DNA of 64,000 nt from Beroe forskalii (GCA_011033025.1 WFMF01000433.1:89662-153661), one strand, 5' to 3'; positions 35,601-47,741 are shown, counted from the stretch's first letter. Notes: a model not told the origin generated them from the sequence alone. Translations and numbers: made by a program.

Positions 35601-36108
35601 TCAAAAGGAGCACCCCATGGTTGAATTTGTTTATTTAAAGCTAGACTATAGAAACCAATGTTCTGCTGTTGCGCAGCCCAACATTTTTCCCTATTTGTTC
35701 AAATTAACATTCACACTACCCCCTTTGCCCCTCGTCCCCTCTGAACTAACTCCTTAGATGTAAAAATGGTGTTCTCAATGATTTAATGGGACTGACACCA
35801 CATTAAAACCATATTTGAGCAGATGTATATTAGTTCATTGTAATTTATGGAATAAATCAGATTGAATTTGAATTTGTCTGGTCCCTGGCGTCCTGTTGTC
35901 AGCAACAAAAGTGTTTTCTAAACTGGGTACTGCTTGACACTTACATGTTACTTTGGGTCGCAACTGGCATAAAAGCATAAAGCACCTGTATGAAGCCAAT
36001 TCACTCCTTTGAACTATGCTACTAGTATGATCTCACATAGTCACTTCAACCACCCTACCATGAACCACCTGTACATGCCAGCCGCCTGTATAGCAGCATG
36101 GAGCTCAC

Positions 36109-36252
36109 CTGTAAGTCGTAGAGTCTGACGTGACGGTTGTCAAAGGGGATGGCGAGGGTGTGGTGGGAGTCTTCCGAGATCGCTACTTTGTTCACTGACG
36201 CGTCGCACTGGATCGTGGAGATGGCCGTCCGCATGTTCCGCAGATCCCACAC
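36109..36252 (-). CDS. WDR37: WDR37 exon 7 (end of WD 5, WD 6)
   Basis: Acceptor CTCCTCCAG|GTG in phase 0. It encodes VWDLRNMRTAISTIQ and IPFDNRHVRLYDLQ, matching VWDLKNMRSPIATIR and LPHDNRQVRLFDM. It ends at CAG|GTGAGC. It lies 13.5 kb downstream of exon 6, beyond the giant inverted repeat. The next exon, expected to begin with an Arg/Leu-rich block and end in a GWN word, was not found in the rest of the window. Confidence 0.94.
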
Positions 36253-36892
36253 CTGGAGGAGTCACGTGGTTAGAAATAATGTGGTATGAGAGTCACGTGA
36301 TTAGAAATCCTGTTGTTAGTCACGTGGTTAGAATTGAGAAATTCTGAGCCTCTAACCACAGTGTTTCACTGTTGCATTCAAGGCATATTTGATGAATATA
36401 TTGCTCTGAAGTTAGAGCAAAAACCCTGAAATACCACCACATACAAGTAAGACAGTACATGAAACATCAGGTCACGCGCACAAACAAAACGTGACAAGAG
36501 TCGAAAGGACCCTCACAGAATTGACGCAGATTCGCATGACACTGGAATTGATAATTAGTTACATATCAAATGGCAGTAATTGCGGCAATTCAAAACCCCA
36601 TCACATACATTGGACCACTGACAGCTGTTATAATGAACTATTTGACATTTAGCAGAGAAATTAAATTAATTGACATTTTAGAATTTCAAGGAGGTTAATA
36701 TACCGGTGTATACATGTTTATTGTAATTTTGTAATATCGTATAGTGTATAATGTATGGTGTATATCATGTACAGATTGAAACTGCACAAGAATTCTCTGC
36801 ATATTTCAGCCAGAAATCAAAACACTCGGACAGTGGTATACACTATACCGCAGTCTTGGTTGGAGTACCATAACTGGATATCAGGAGGACCA

Positions 36893-36950
36893 TAAGCAGT
36901 GAAAGCAGTGAAAGCAGTGAAATCAGTGAGAGCAGTGAAAGTGTGTATAA
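36893..36950. repeat. 9-bp AGCAGTGAA repeat
   Basis: Five to six short copies of 'agcagtgaa' within WDR37 intron 6. Confidence 0.85.
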
Positions 36951-37119
36951 CATGATGGTGGGTCAGGAAGTGAGAAGTTCACTAGACATTGCTCTCACTG
37001 CACATGTTCACTCCCATGTCCGCAGGAGTGTAATGAGATACAACCACTGTGTGATATAACACCCGCCTTCCCCAGGTCCTCCACATTACACAGGGTGCTA
37101 ATCAACATGACAATTAATG

Positions 37120-39560
37120 GGGTTGGCAAGTAGGGGGAGCCCATGTATCCGTTTTGGTGACAAGGGCTCCCCCTATCCTATGTATCAAAAATTACAGAGT
37201 TCACCGTACCCAAGCTTCCCCTACACATGGGATAACCTCTTATGAAAGCTCCCCTATACACCGCTCCCCCTAATCTAGGGATCCCCCGATTGTCCGGGGC
37301 TCACCTCTATACCCGGTCTCGCCCATACCAGACTCACCCTTACCTTGGGCTTCGCCATACCAGGCTCCACCGGACCTCGGGCTTCACCAATGCCTTGGGA
37401 TAACCCCGATACAGGGGCTCACCCGTACCAGGCTCACCCTTACCTTGGGCTTCGCCATACCAGGCTCACCCGATCCTCGGGCTTCACGGATGTTCTGGGA
37501 TAACCCCGATACAGGGGTTCACCCGTACCAGACTCACCCTTATCTTGGGCTTCACCATACCAGGCTCCACCGAACCTCGGGCTTCACTGATGTTCTGGGC
37601 TCACCCTCAAACATGGCATCACCCATACCAGGCTCACCCTTACATTGGGCTTCACCGTACCTGGCTCCACCTTATCCTGGGCTACACTGATGTTCTGGGC
37701 TATCCCTGAAACATGGGATCACCCATACCAGGCTCACCCTTACCTTGGGCTTCACCGTACTTGGCTCCACCTTATCCTGGGCTTCGCCATAGCTTGGGCT
37801 CCCCCACACTTATTTGGGCTCCCCCACCAACTCGGGCTCCCCTGTGATTACTCGGGCTCCCCCATACTAACTTGGGATCCACCTATCAACTCCGGGCTCC
37901 CCCTATACTAACTCAAACTCCCCACACCAACTTGGGCTCCCATATACCAATTTGGGCTCCCCCACCTGTTGGGCTCCCCCCATACTCCCATACTAACTAG
38001 GGCTCCCCATACTAACTCGGGCTCCCCCATACTAACTCGGGCTCCTCCATACTAACTCAGGCTCCCCCACACTAACTCGGGCTCCCCCATACTACCTCGG
38101 GCTCCCCCATACTAACTCAGGCTCCCCCATATTAACTCGGGCTCCCCCATACTACCTCGGGCTCCCCCATACTAACTCAGGCTCCCCCATATTAACTCGG
38201 GCTCCCCCATACTACCTCGGGCTCCCCCATACTAACTCAGGCTCCCCCATATTAACTCGGGCTCCCCCGTGCAGTACGGGCTCCCCCATACCAACTTGGG
38301 CTCCCCCGTTCTAATCGGGCTCCCCCATACCGACTTGGGCTCCCCCGTGCTGTTCGGGCTCTCCATACCAACTTGGGCTCCCCCGTGCTGTTCGGGTTCC
38401 CCCATACCAACTTGGGCTCCCCCGTGTTGTTCGGGTTCCCCCATACTAACATGGGCTCCCCCGTGCTGTTCGGGCTCCCCCATACCAACTTGGGCTCCCC
38501 CGTTCTAATCGGGCTCCCCCATACCGACTTGGGCTCCCCGTTCTGTTCGGGCTCCCCATACCAACTTGGGCTCCCCGTGCTGTTCCGGGCTCCCCCATAC
38601 CAACTTGGGCTCCCCCGTGCTGTTCGGGTTCCCCCATACCAACTTGGGCTCCCCCGTGTTGTTCGGGTTCCCCCATACTAACATGGGCTCCCCCGTGCTG
38701 TTCGGGCTCCCCCATACCAACTTGGGCTCCCCCGTTCTAATCGGGCTCCCCATACCAACTTGGGCTCCCCGTTCTGTTCGGGCTCCCCCATACCAACTTG
38801 GGCTCCCCGTTCTGTTCGGGCTCCCCATACCAACTTGGGCTCCCCCCGTGCTGTTCGGGCTCTCCATACCAACTTGGGCTCCCCCATGCTGTTCGGGTTC
38901 CCCCATACAACAGGGCTCCCCGTGTTGTTCGGGTTCCCCCATACTAACATGGGCTCCCCCGTGCTGTTCGGGCTCCCCCATACCAACTTGGGCTCCCCCG
39001 TTCTAATCGGGCTCCCCCATACCAACTTGGGCTCCCCCGTTCTGTTCGGGCTCCCCCATACCAACTTGGGCTCCCCCGTGCTGTTCGGGCTCCCCCATAC
39101 CAACTTGGCCTCTGTGCTGTTCGGGCCCCCATACCAACTTGGCCCCCCGTGTTGTTCGGTGCCCCCATACTAACATGGGCTCCCCCATGCTGTTCGGGCT
39201 CCCCCATACCAACGGGCTCCCCCGTTCTAATCGGGCTCCCCATACCAACTTGGGCTCCCCGTTCTGTTCGGGCTCCCCATACCAACTTGGGCTCCCCGTG
39301 CTGTTCGGGCTCCCCCATACCAACTTGGGCTCCCCGTGCTTTTCGGGCTCCCCCATACCAACTTGGGCTCCCCGTGCTGTTCGGGCTCCCCCATACCAAC
39401 TTGGGCTCCCCCGTGCTTTTCGGGCTCCCCCATACCAACTTGGGCTCCCCCGTGCTGTTCGGGCTCCCCCATACCAACTTGGGCTCCCCCGTGCTTTTCG
39501 GGCTCCCCCACACTAACTTGGGTTCTCCCGTGCTGTTCGGGCTCGCCCTCGTGCCCCTTT
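37120..39560 (+). repeat. Giant inverted repeat, left arm
   Basis: The outer part (37120-37900) has units of about 115 bp ('ccataccaggctcaccctta', 'gggcttcaccgtac'). The inner part (37900-39545) has about 60 copies of two alternating ~20-bp words, GGCTCCCCCATACCAACTTG and GGCTCCCCCGTGCTGTTCG. The outer end GGGGTTGGCAAGTA and successive landmarks ('gattgtccggggctcacctc') appear in reverse complement at 41.35-43.41 kb. It lies in WDR37 intron 6, where the sense transcript reads it as the G-rich strand. Long frames on both strands are by-products of the frame-keeping repeat. Confidence 0.95.
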
Positions 39561-39657
39561 CCTAATCTACTGGTTTTCTGGGGTGTCAGAGGCGGGCTTT
39601 TCCTAAGCACGAAGTGACGCTTACAAAGATTTTATCAATTATCCAAAGTTCTCTTAA

Positions 39658-41162
39658 AGGGCCCACAAGCTCTAGAAACAACTTTATCTTAATGGATAGA
39701 TATTAGCTTGATGTAGAGAATGCGCTTTGTCCCACCCTCTAGAGTTAATTGGATTACGAGATATTAGGGCGCGTAGTTGCTTGTAATCCGAGAGGGCCAG
39801 CATGTTGCGCTACAGTGTAATGTGTGATACGTGTTATACAATAGTACAATGGATAATCATTTATTTTTATGTGAACTTATTATGTAATTAGTGCAATATA
39901 GAATGTTTGGGCAGGTGATGGAACTAATTAGTTCAATTTACCAATATGTTTCTATGAATATAACATGCCTGAAACATCCATTATAGTAATTAGGACACAT
40001 AATATATGACATATCCCTCATGTAGTTATTCTATCACCCGTACATCATGATCACCCTCATAGGAACCATCTTCTTTCGGGTATTTTTCTCTGATCTTGCC
40101 AACAACACACCTTGGGATTACAGTTCGATTATTTTTGCCTAATGGATGTCCTTTGTTGGCCATGATAACGAAGTAGTAAACGATAAAGTAAATGACGTTT
40201 TAAGCCGTTATTCAAGGGCTTAGAAAGATACTCATCCCTTTTCTTAGAATCCTTGATTGATGAACCGTGTATGAAACGGGTGTACTCGAGTCCTTGCGAG
40301 ACCAAACCGTCAAAAATATTCGTTTCTGTCACGCAATTGTATGGCTCAGATATAAGGTCAGAGAGTTCATCACACTTCCTACAACATACAGCTTCCTGAA
40401 CTTTACTGACGAAACATTTGTCACATTCGCGAAATGATGCTTTTGAGACAGTTTGTGAATCCATTTGAGCATGATGCATGAGAACAAAACGAACCACCAG
40501 ACTTTTGCTTCTTCTTCAGAGGCTCCGAAGAAGAGGATGATTCAGCATCCATGTGGGCAGTGATCGCAGACAAACCAATAAATGCAGTACTTGATACTTG
40601 GCTAAATTTGTGTGGTTTATGACGTTTAAATTCATAATAATTTTAAGTTCAAAACCATGTTAAGTCTATTAGTATTAAATCAACGAATAGGTAAATATAG
40701 AATTTGAATACCAAATTATGGTGAGTAACTTCAGACGTCTAATCTAGAACTCTAGAACTCTAGAACAAATCGGGATATTGAATGATACTGTTATAAATTC
40801 TCATTTATGACCCTATTTATTACACTTATTATGACATAATTATACTTGACTAAGACAATGAGATTGACTTCAAAAACATTGCAAAAGCAATATGCGAATA
40901 TTTAATCCACGGTTGCTTGTATTGAATATATGAAATGGAACAAAACAAGAGAAACGGACAGCTTAACACAGTAGATATGTAAGATACGTTTGTTATTCTT
41001 GCCGGTACATGCTGGCCCTCTCCAATCGCGCGTGTATTAGATTACGCCCTGTCGCTAATTGGATTATTTATGTACTGTTCTTTTACGCTAGATCGACTCA
41101 GTACATGTATACGGTAATTTTGTGACATAATTTGAAATTTCGACCTAGAGCTTGTGGGGCCT
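39658..41162. mobile_element. TTAA-flanked inverted-repeat element with P2RX7_C cargo
   Basis: Left end AGGGCCCACAAGCTCTAG; the right end is the complement of AGGCCCCACAAGCTCTAG (one mismatch). Both are flanked by TTAA (39654-39657 and 41163-41166). A second inverted word GAGAGGGCCAGCATGT lies about 135 bp inside each end (39790-39805 and 41007-41022), with partial similarity between. TTAA duplications are typical of piggyBac and Kolobok superfamilies. No transposase is seen; the interior holds the P2RX7_C pseudogene. The element sits in the spacer of the giant inverted repeat. Confidence 0.7.
40026..40552 (-). pseudogene. Frameshifted P2RX7_C-type zinc-domain gene
   Basis: A candidate start at 40552 opens with an acidic/Ser then Lys-rich leader (MDAESSSSSEPLKKK). 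In a second frame come ECDKC, AVCCRKC and YNCVTETNIFDGLV; in a third frame come NRTVIPRCVVGKIREKYP and EDGSYEG, then a stop. The order CxxC, CCxx(C/E), CxTxxxxF, HxxYR, NRxVIPxCVVxxIRxxYPxxDGxYxG is that of the cysteine-rich cytoplasmic domain of P2X7 receptors (Pfam P2RX7_C), found as stand-alone proteins in many invertebrates. At least two frameshifts (about 40440-40500 and about 40160) break it. No channel transmembrane segments are nearby, so this is not a P2X receptor. It is nested in WDR37 intron 6 on the same strand. Confidence 0.75.
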
Positions 41163-41344
41163 TTAATAGTCAATAATCATGTTATTCAAATTTCCTAATA
41201 CTGTTTAGAATTAATTCATTGGGATTCTAATTTTTTAATTTAATTGAATCCATTGATTCAGTACTATTCATAATGTTTTTCATTTAAAACTGTGTGGAGA
41301 GCCGACGTACGTAGATGGAGAGCCTGAGTCAAATAGAGAGCCCT

Positions 41345-43410
41345 TATACTGAAAGGAAGGGGGATGCCCAAGATTGTACGCGGCAGCACTAACAGTGTGT
41401 TGGAGTCTGAGTTGTTATGGGGGAGCCCGAACATTACGGGGGAGCCAGAGTTGGTATGGGGGAGCCCGAACAGCACGGGGGAGCCCAAGTTGGTATGGGG
41501 GAGCCCGAACATTACGGGGGAGCCCGAACAGCACGGGGGAGCCCATGTTAGTATAGGGGAGCCCGAACAGCATGGGGGAGCCCAAGTCTGTATGGGGGAG
41601 CCCGAACAGTACGGGGGAGCCCAAGTTGGTATAAGGGAGCCCGAACATTACGGGGGAGCCCAAGTTTGTATGGGAGTACGAGGGAGCCAAAGTTGATATG
41701 GGGGAGCCCGAACAGCACGGGGGAGCACATGTTAGTATAGGGGAGCCCGAACAGTACAGGGGAGCCCAAGATGGTATGGGGGAGCCCGAGTTAGTATGGG
41801 GGAGCCCGGGTTAGTATGGGGTAGCCCGAGATAGTGTGGGGAGCCCGAGGTAGTAGGGGGAGCCCGAGTTAGTATGGGGGAGCCCGAGTTAGTATGGGGG
41901 AGCCCGTACTGCACGGGGGAGCCCAAGTTGGTATGGGGGAGCCCAAACAGCACAGGGGAGCCCAAGTTTGTAAGGGGGAGCCCGAACAGAACGGGGGAGC
42001 CCAAGTAGGTATGGGGGAGCCCGAACAGAACGGGGGAGCCCAAGTTGGTATGGGGGAGCCCGAAAAGGTGGGGGAGCCCATGTTGGTATGGGGGAACCCG
42101 AACAGCACGGGGGAGCCCAAGTTGGTATGGGGAGCCCGAACAGAACGGGGAGCCCAAGTTGGTATGGGGAATACCGGGGAGCCCAAGTTGGTATGGGGAG
42201 CCCGAACAGAACGGGGAGCCCAAGTTGGTATGGGGGAGCCCGATTAGAACGGGGAGCCCAAGTTGGTACTGGGGAGCCCGAGTTAATATGGGGGAGCCTG
42301 AGTTAGTATGGGGGAGCCCGAGGTAGTATGGGGGAGTCCGAGTTAGTGTGGGGGAGCCTGAGTTAGTATGTAGGAGCCCGAGTTAGTATGGGGGAGCCCG
42401 AGTTAGTTTGGGAGCCCTAGTTAGTATGGGAGTATGGGGGAGCCCAAATTGGTATGGGGGAACCCAAATTGGTATATGGGAGCCCAAGTTGGTGTGGGGG
42501 AGCCCGAGTTAGTATAAGGGAGCCCGAGTTGATAGGTGGACCCCAAGTTAGTATGCGGGAGCCCGAGTTATCATAGGGGAGCCCGAGTTGGTGGGGGGAG
42601 CCCAAATAAGTGTGGGGGGCCCAAGCTATGGCGAAGCCCAGGATAAGGTGGAGCCAAGTACGGTGAAGCCCAAGGTAAGGGTGAGCCTCGTATGGGCGAT
42701 CCCATGTTTCAGGGTGAGCCCAAGTTATGGTGGAGCCTAGGATTTGGTGGAGCCAAGTACGGTGAAGCCGAAGGTAAGGGTGAGCCTGGTATGGGTGATC
42801 CCATGTTTCAGGGATAGCCCAGAACATCAGTGTAGCCCAGGATAAAGTTGAGCCAGGTACGGTGAAGCCCAATGTAAGGGTGAGCCTGGTATGGGTGATG
42901 CCATGTTTGAGGGTGAGCCCAGAACATCAGTGAAGCCCGAGGTTCGGTGGAGCCTGGTATGGTGAAGCCCAAGATAAGGGTGAGTCTGGTACGGGTGAGC
43001 CCCTGTATCGGGGTTATCCCAGAACATCCGTGAAGCCCGAGGTTCGGTGGAGCCTGGTATGGCGAAGCCCAAGGTAAGGGTGAGCCTGTTACGGGTGAGC
43101 CCCTGTATCGGGGTTATCCCAAGGCATTGGTGAAGCCCGAGTTTCGGTGGGGCCTGGTATGGTGAAGCCCGGCAATAGGGTGAGTCTGGTATGGGCGAGA
43201 CCGTGTATAGAGGTGAGCCCCGGACAATCGGGGGAGCCCTAGATTAAGGGGAGCAGTGTACAGGGGAGTCCGTGATTAAAGGTGATCCCAGGTTTAGGGG
43301 AAGCCTCCGTACGGTGAACTCTGTAATTTGTGATCCCGGGAATAGGGGGAGCATTAATGCCTCCCCCTATTCCCGGGCTCCCATACTTGCCAACCCCATA
43401 TAACATTCAA
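41345..43410 (-). repeat. Giant inverted repeat, right arm
   Basis: Reverse complement of 37120-39560: inner ~20-bp words GGGGGAGCCCAAGTTGGTAT and GGGGGAGCCCGAACAGCAC, then outer ~115-bp units, ending in 'tacttgccaacccc'. Copy number differs from the left arm, so the arms pair imperfectly. Near its outer end is a local palindrome, CCCCCTATTCCCGGG against CCCGGGAATAGGGGG (43334-43376). Confidence 0.95.
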
Positions 43411-46400
43411 TAGGATCACTGACACACCCCCCAACATGGCAGCTGAAGCTCTCAGGAGCTCTCTTGGACCGCACAGTGAGATATATCACATGTATAATAA
43501 TCCCATTATTATTCGCTTATTTGATGGATTCCCCACCTTATAATAAACCTCAAGGTGTACAAGGATCAGTATACGTACATCACACCTGATGGGGGATACC
43601 TGTATAATAAAATACATTGATCGTGGTAGCAAGTATGGTTGAAGACCCCTCACAACGCTCATTATAAACAACGATGTGTATTTCCACCCAACTCTTCCTC
43701 AGTTCCTCAGTGAACCATGAAAGGTGATCAGGTGGCTGGCTGCCCGTGACATTGCTAAATTTCCAGTAGACATTAATAATCAGTAATCAGTGGTGATAAT
43801 ATTAAAGGGGGGAGGTACCATGGGGGGAATAAAGTCTTTTCTCATGGCCATGTACACTGAGCTATAAGCCGCTCAACATCGTACATTGTAATTGAATAAA
43901 AGACGAATCCACAGCCAGTCACGGACGCTTGTCAGGCTCGTCTTTGAGAAGTTCTTAGCAGGACACGCCTAGTCGTAATTCTGTTAATCATACATGAGTG
44001 TATTTCAAAGAGCAGGATATTATAGCGTACAATACGGCTAATTTTAGGCATGGCATATTATTTTCACATAATGAAAATCTGGTTCATATAATGAAAATCT
44101 GGTTCACATAATTTTTTACTTTTATGAATTATGAATAATTATGTAGACATATGTTCAGTTCGATGAAAGATATGAAAATTTGGATCACATATTTCGGACT
44201 ACCTATGCCTGTAAAATCTGTAAAAATGAAGGTAAAAATTTGAAAACAACGAATGTGGTCGACACTGGTCCGAAATATTAAGTTCAAACGCTTGAAGATG
44301 CAATCTGCATCAATCATCATACTGACCAGGTAGGAAGCAGGGGCGAAGCCAGGGGGGGGGAGGCGACACATGTGGCCGCCCCCCCCCCCTTCTTGGACTG
44401 ATGAAATGAAAGTTTTCCTTTTGTTTATTTTGATAAAATGGGAGCTTTTACCCAACAAAATAAAACATTAAACAGGTTTTGAATGTAACTCACCGCCCCT
44501 TTTAATAAATCTGGCTACGCCCCCTTTCTCACAGAAAGAAATTTAATCTTTATTCAACAGCTTTTAATAATAACAGCAGAGAATGAATTATTGGTTGGAC
44601 CCTACCGCTGCTTATAGCTAGTAATAGGTTCTCCCACTACTGCTTATTAACGTTTTCAGCAACTTCCCTTGGGAATCTTGGCGAGCTGGTTGAGGAAGAA
44701 TTTACTTGAATAGTTGAATATTTGGAGAGAGTATTAAAATCTTGTAATATCGGCGGCGTATTAGCTAACCATAGGAATTAGGATACCGGAATCGTCATAT
44801 GCTATTAGCCAATCAGCGCTCGAGTTAACGGTCAAGTCGCAAGCTGATTGGGCAATCTCAAATTGATCTCTGGGAAAGTTACAAAGCCGTCGATAATATG
44901 CCTTTTCCTGCCCAACATCTCTGTAATATTATGAGTATTCTGTTACAGCTAGTCGCTCGATACCTCAGTATTCATAACAAAGCAGCGTGGTAGGACCGCC
45001 TGTTTTAAAGGTCGTAGTTGGCACTCTAGTCTTCTAGTAAAGTGGTAGGACCCGGCACAATCAAATACTAACACCTGGCTGTTGACAGAAGAGAGAAGAG
45101 AGCATGCCAAGAGAGCAGTATAGTGACGTTATGATCGTCGAGATGATAATTCTACAGAAATATAGAAAAGGCTGCACAATGAGTGTCAAGTCATTCGTTG
45201 ACCAACTTCCTGTCAGTTTCTGAAACATGGTCAGCCAACCTGCCAGCCCTTTCTGCCATATTGGTTGGTGGATTTTGTGCGAAAAAATGCAACCATTCAG
45301 CACGTTTTGCGACATTGCAAATCATTTCGGCATTTTATTTACATTAATCACTGTCAGACCGTGCTCTATTTCTACAAATAAAGCAAATACCATATAATAC
45401 ACGGTACGACCAGTTGAAAATTCATAATCATTTTCAACCGTGAAGCGTGAAAACAGGAGTGCCTTGTATTCACCAATTTAAGCTCGGCGTATGACTGATG
45501 TCATAGAGTCATAGGGAATCTTGAAGCTGACTTCATCCATCAAGACGACTAAATATCCTCCTTTACGACACCTCCTTGCAAAATGAGAAGATTGATGTTC
45601 AAGGAAGTGACAGTGGCACTGTTTGCTAAGCCTGATTTAAAAACGCAGGCTTTTCAGACTTGAGTTTCTGTACTCTCTCTCTAAGCTTACCATGCCTGTC
45701 ATTATCACATATTGATGGAAGACTATAGTCTGTATAATGGACATGAGTTATTATTAATGACACACACTTTTGTACATGATGTCATGGCAGACCTTATTAT
45801 TATTATTATGCTCACAATGCACATTATTCTGTACTATGTTTACATCATCACCAGAAACAAACTCACGTATATAAATTTAATAATATTATTGTACAAGCTA
45901 TAAGTTTTCCGTCTTCACAAGAATAATAAATAACGTGTCTGGTAAGACTGCACCGTTTAAAACATTATGTCACTCCTCTCCGCTGCAGATTACATGGATT
46001 CATTGTGTGTAGCACGGCGGTCAGTGCAAGCATTTTGAAAATAAGCGCGGTACTGCTGGCCAAAATATAGATTTAAAACTTTCAGCTGACAGGCGGCAGT
46101 TTTGTTTTTTCATCAAGTATTTTCGCCTGAAAATTCTTAAATAGTTAAATCTGAGACTGCAGATGAAATAATAGTTTTTCCACTGAAAAGGAGAGGACAC
46201 TCTCCTTGTGTTTTTGGTTTGTATTTCAGCGACAGGTTTTCAACTACCCAGTCTCCTGTGTAAAGGAGGCCTGGGTCGGGGGTGGCTAGCACTCCCACGT
46301 TGAGCAATTGAAGTGGTCTGCAGGCCCTGAAGGGCACATGTTCCTGAGCAAAAGTTGGTTTTATAGCTTTGTTATGCATAAAATATTTCCTTGTGGTCTG

Positions 46401-47601
46401 AGAGAATTGCCGTATAGCAGGAGTAATGACCGGTCACGATACTGATAATTGCTGTGTGGTGTGCGAGCAATTATCTGTAACGCGACACTTGTCACTTTCC
46501 TGAGCTTTCAATGAAGTCATTAACCTCACACGCAGCTCAACTGAAAAATACTTGAAAAATATTCGAAGAATCTGTAATGAAAGAATCTGTAAGCAGAAGA
46601 ATTTAAATGTGACTCACATAATATTTTGATAAATCATGACATACCTAACGTAATATGATTACGAAGACCGAAGTCACATTCAAACTTATAACGGAATTCA
46701 GAACAATGATACTAGATGTCTAAACTAGAACTCTGAAATTTCACGATGGAACTTCAATATTCAACAAATTTTACTACTTTACTATTTTAGAAAATTTCTC
46801 TCAGAAAAGTTCATTTTCTTATCTCACTGTGATGGTCAAACACATCAGTCTTCTGATCCAAAATAACGGCAATTATTAATATCTGACTCATGATTACTGA
46901 ACACCAAAAGGATATTATGCACATAATATCCTGGTTTTATGCGTCAGGTAATCTTGGAATAATATGCTAATATGCCCTGTACGCACACACGCACACTCCG
47001 TGTTCTATTCCTGACATGAATATATTATGTTTACTTGACAAACCGCATAAAACAGGATAATTGCCAGAGAGCACGGCTGTGAGACGAGCAATTTATCTTT
47101 GCGAATGCGTGAAACTCTGTGGATCTAACGGAATCGTTGTCTCACTCTATTTATAGCACTTTAATATGACTCCAGCATGTTATTATTGTAATATATGTGA
47201 AAATATTTATGTTGACTAGTATTATTATAGCTTTACATTGTGTGTGTATGAGTGTTGCATACCTGGTACAACAATGAGAGGCATAACAACTCAACTTGGG
47301 AACGGCATTTATCAACATACCACAGACGACAGATTTAATGACTTTCTGACGTTCTCATCATGTGATGTAAAGAGGGGCGTTAGCAATAAACAAAACCTCC
47401 AGGTTTATTGATTTCAATGAAGTCATCAGTGGAATTTTTACTTCAGATTTCAGAGGAGACGAATGGATGGGAGATTTGGAAGCTATATTTAAAAAGTTGA
47501 TGAAAAGAATAGAGAATCAGTGTTGTTGAATGTTGGTGCTGCTATTATATAACACGCTGATTCCTCCTGTCAGTCTCATCTGACATAATATTATTGCAAT
47601 A
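43411..47601. other. WDR37 intron 6, middle part
   Basis: Mostly unique AT-rich intron. Apart from the MITE-like element at 44338-44525 I see no gene. A minus-strand frame at 46137-46379 (80 codons, with YTGDWVVENLSLKYKP) looks more protein-like than its neighbours but matches nothing I recognise. Confidence 0.45.
44338..44525. mobile_element. Short MITE-like element with GGGGCGNAGCCAG ends
   Basis: About 188 bp. The left end 'aggggcgaagccag' and the complement of the right end 'agggggcgtagccag' form inverted termini; G and C homopolymers lie inside. No coding content. Target duplication is not clear. Confidence 0.5.
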
Positions 47602-47741
47602 ACTAACAGCCATAAGTCCGCAAATTGTACCTTTCCTCAAGTTGTTGTTAAGAAGTATTTACTTACAATATATTGTAAGTAAATACTTCTTAACAACAAC
47701 TAGTGAGGAAAGGTAAAAGTTGCGGACTTATGGCTGTTAGT
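47602..47741. mobile_element. 140-bp near-perfect palindrome
   Basis: Arms of about 66 bp starting ACTAACAGCCATAAGTCCGC meet at 'acaatatattgt' (centre about 47672) with almost no loop. Only a few mismatches interrupt the arms. It is probably a MITE or a young palindrome in WDR37 intron 6. In the pre-mRNA it would form one long hairpin. Confidence 0.85.

Larger units (their letters stand above)
31520..36108. other. Region between secreted-protein gene and last seen WDR37 exon
   Basis: This region should contain WDR37 3' sequence if the gene ended here, but I found no stretch encoding the expected C-terminal WD repeat with its CGFD and GWN words. A tandem duplication lies at 32480-32690. Open frames at 34716-35581 show no family features. 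A pyrimidine/G-run cluster around 34895 ('attggggggggg') is unremarkable. Confidence 0.45.

Noticed and set aside
37445-43072. Many Pro/Gly/Ser-rich frames of 80-190 codons on both strands
   Set aside because: They are by-products of the GGCTCCCCC repeat, which lacks stops in several frames; they lie in a WDR37 intron.
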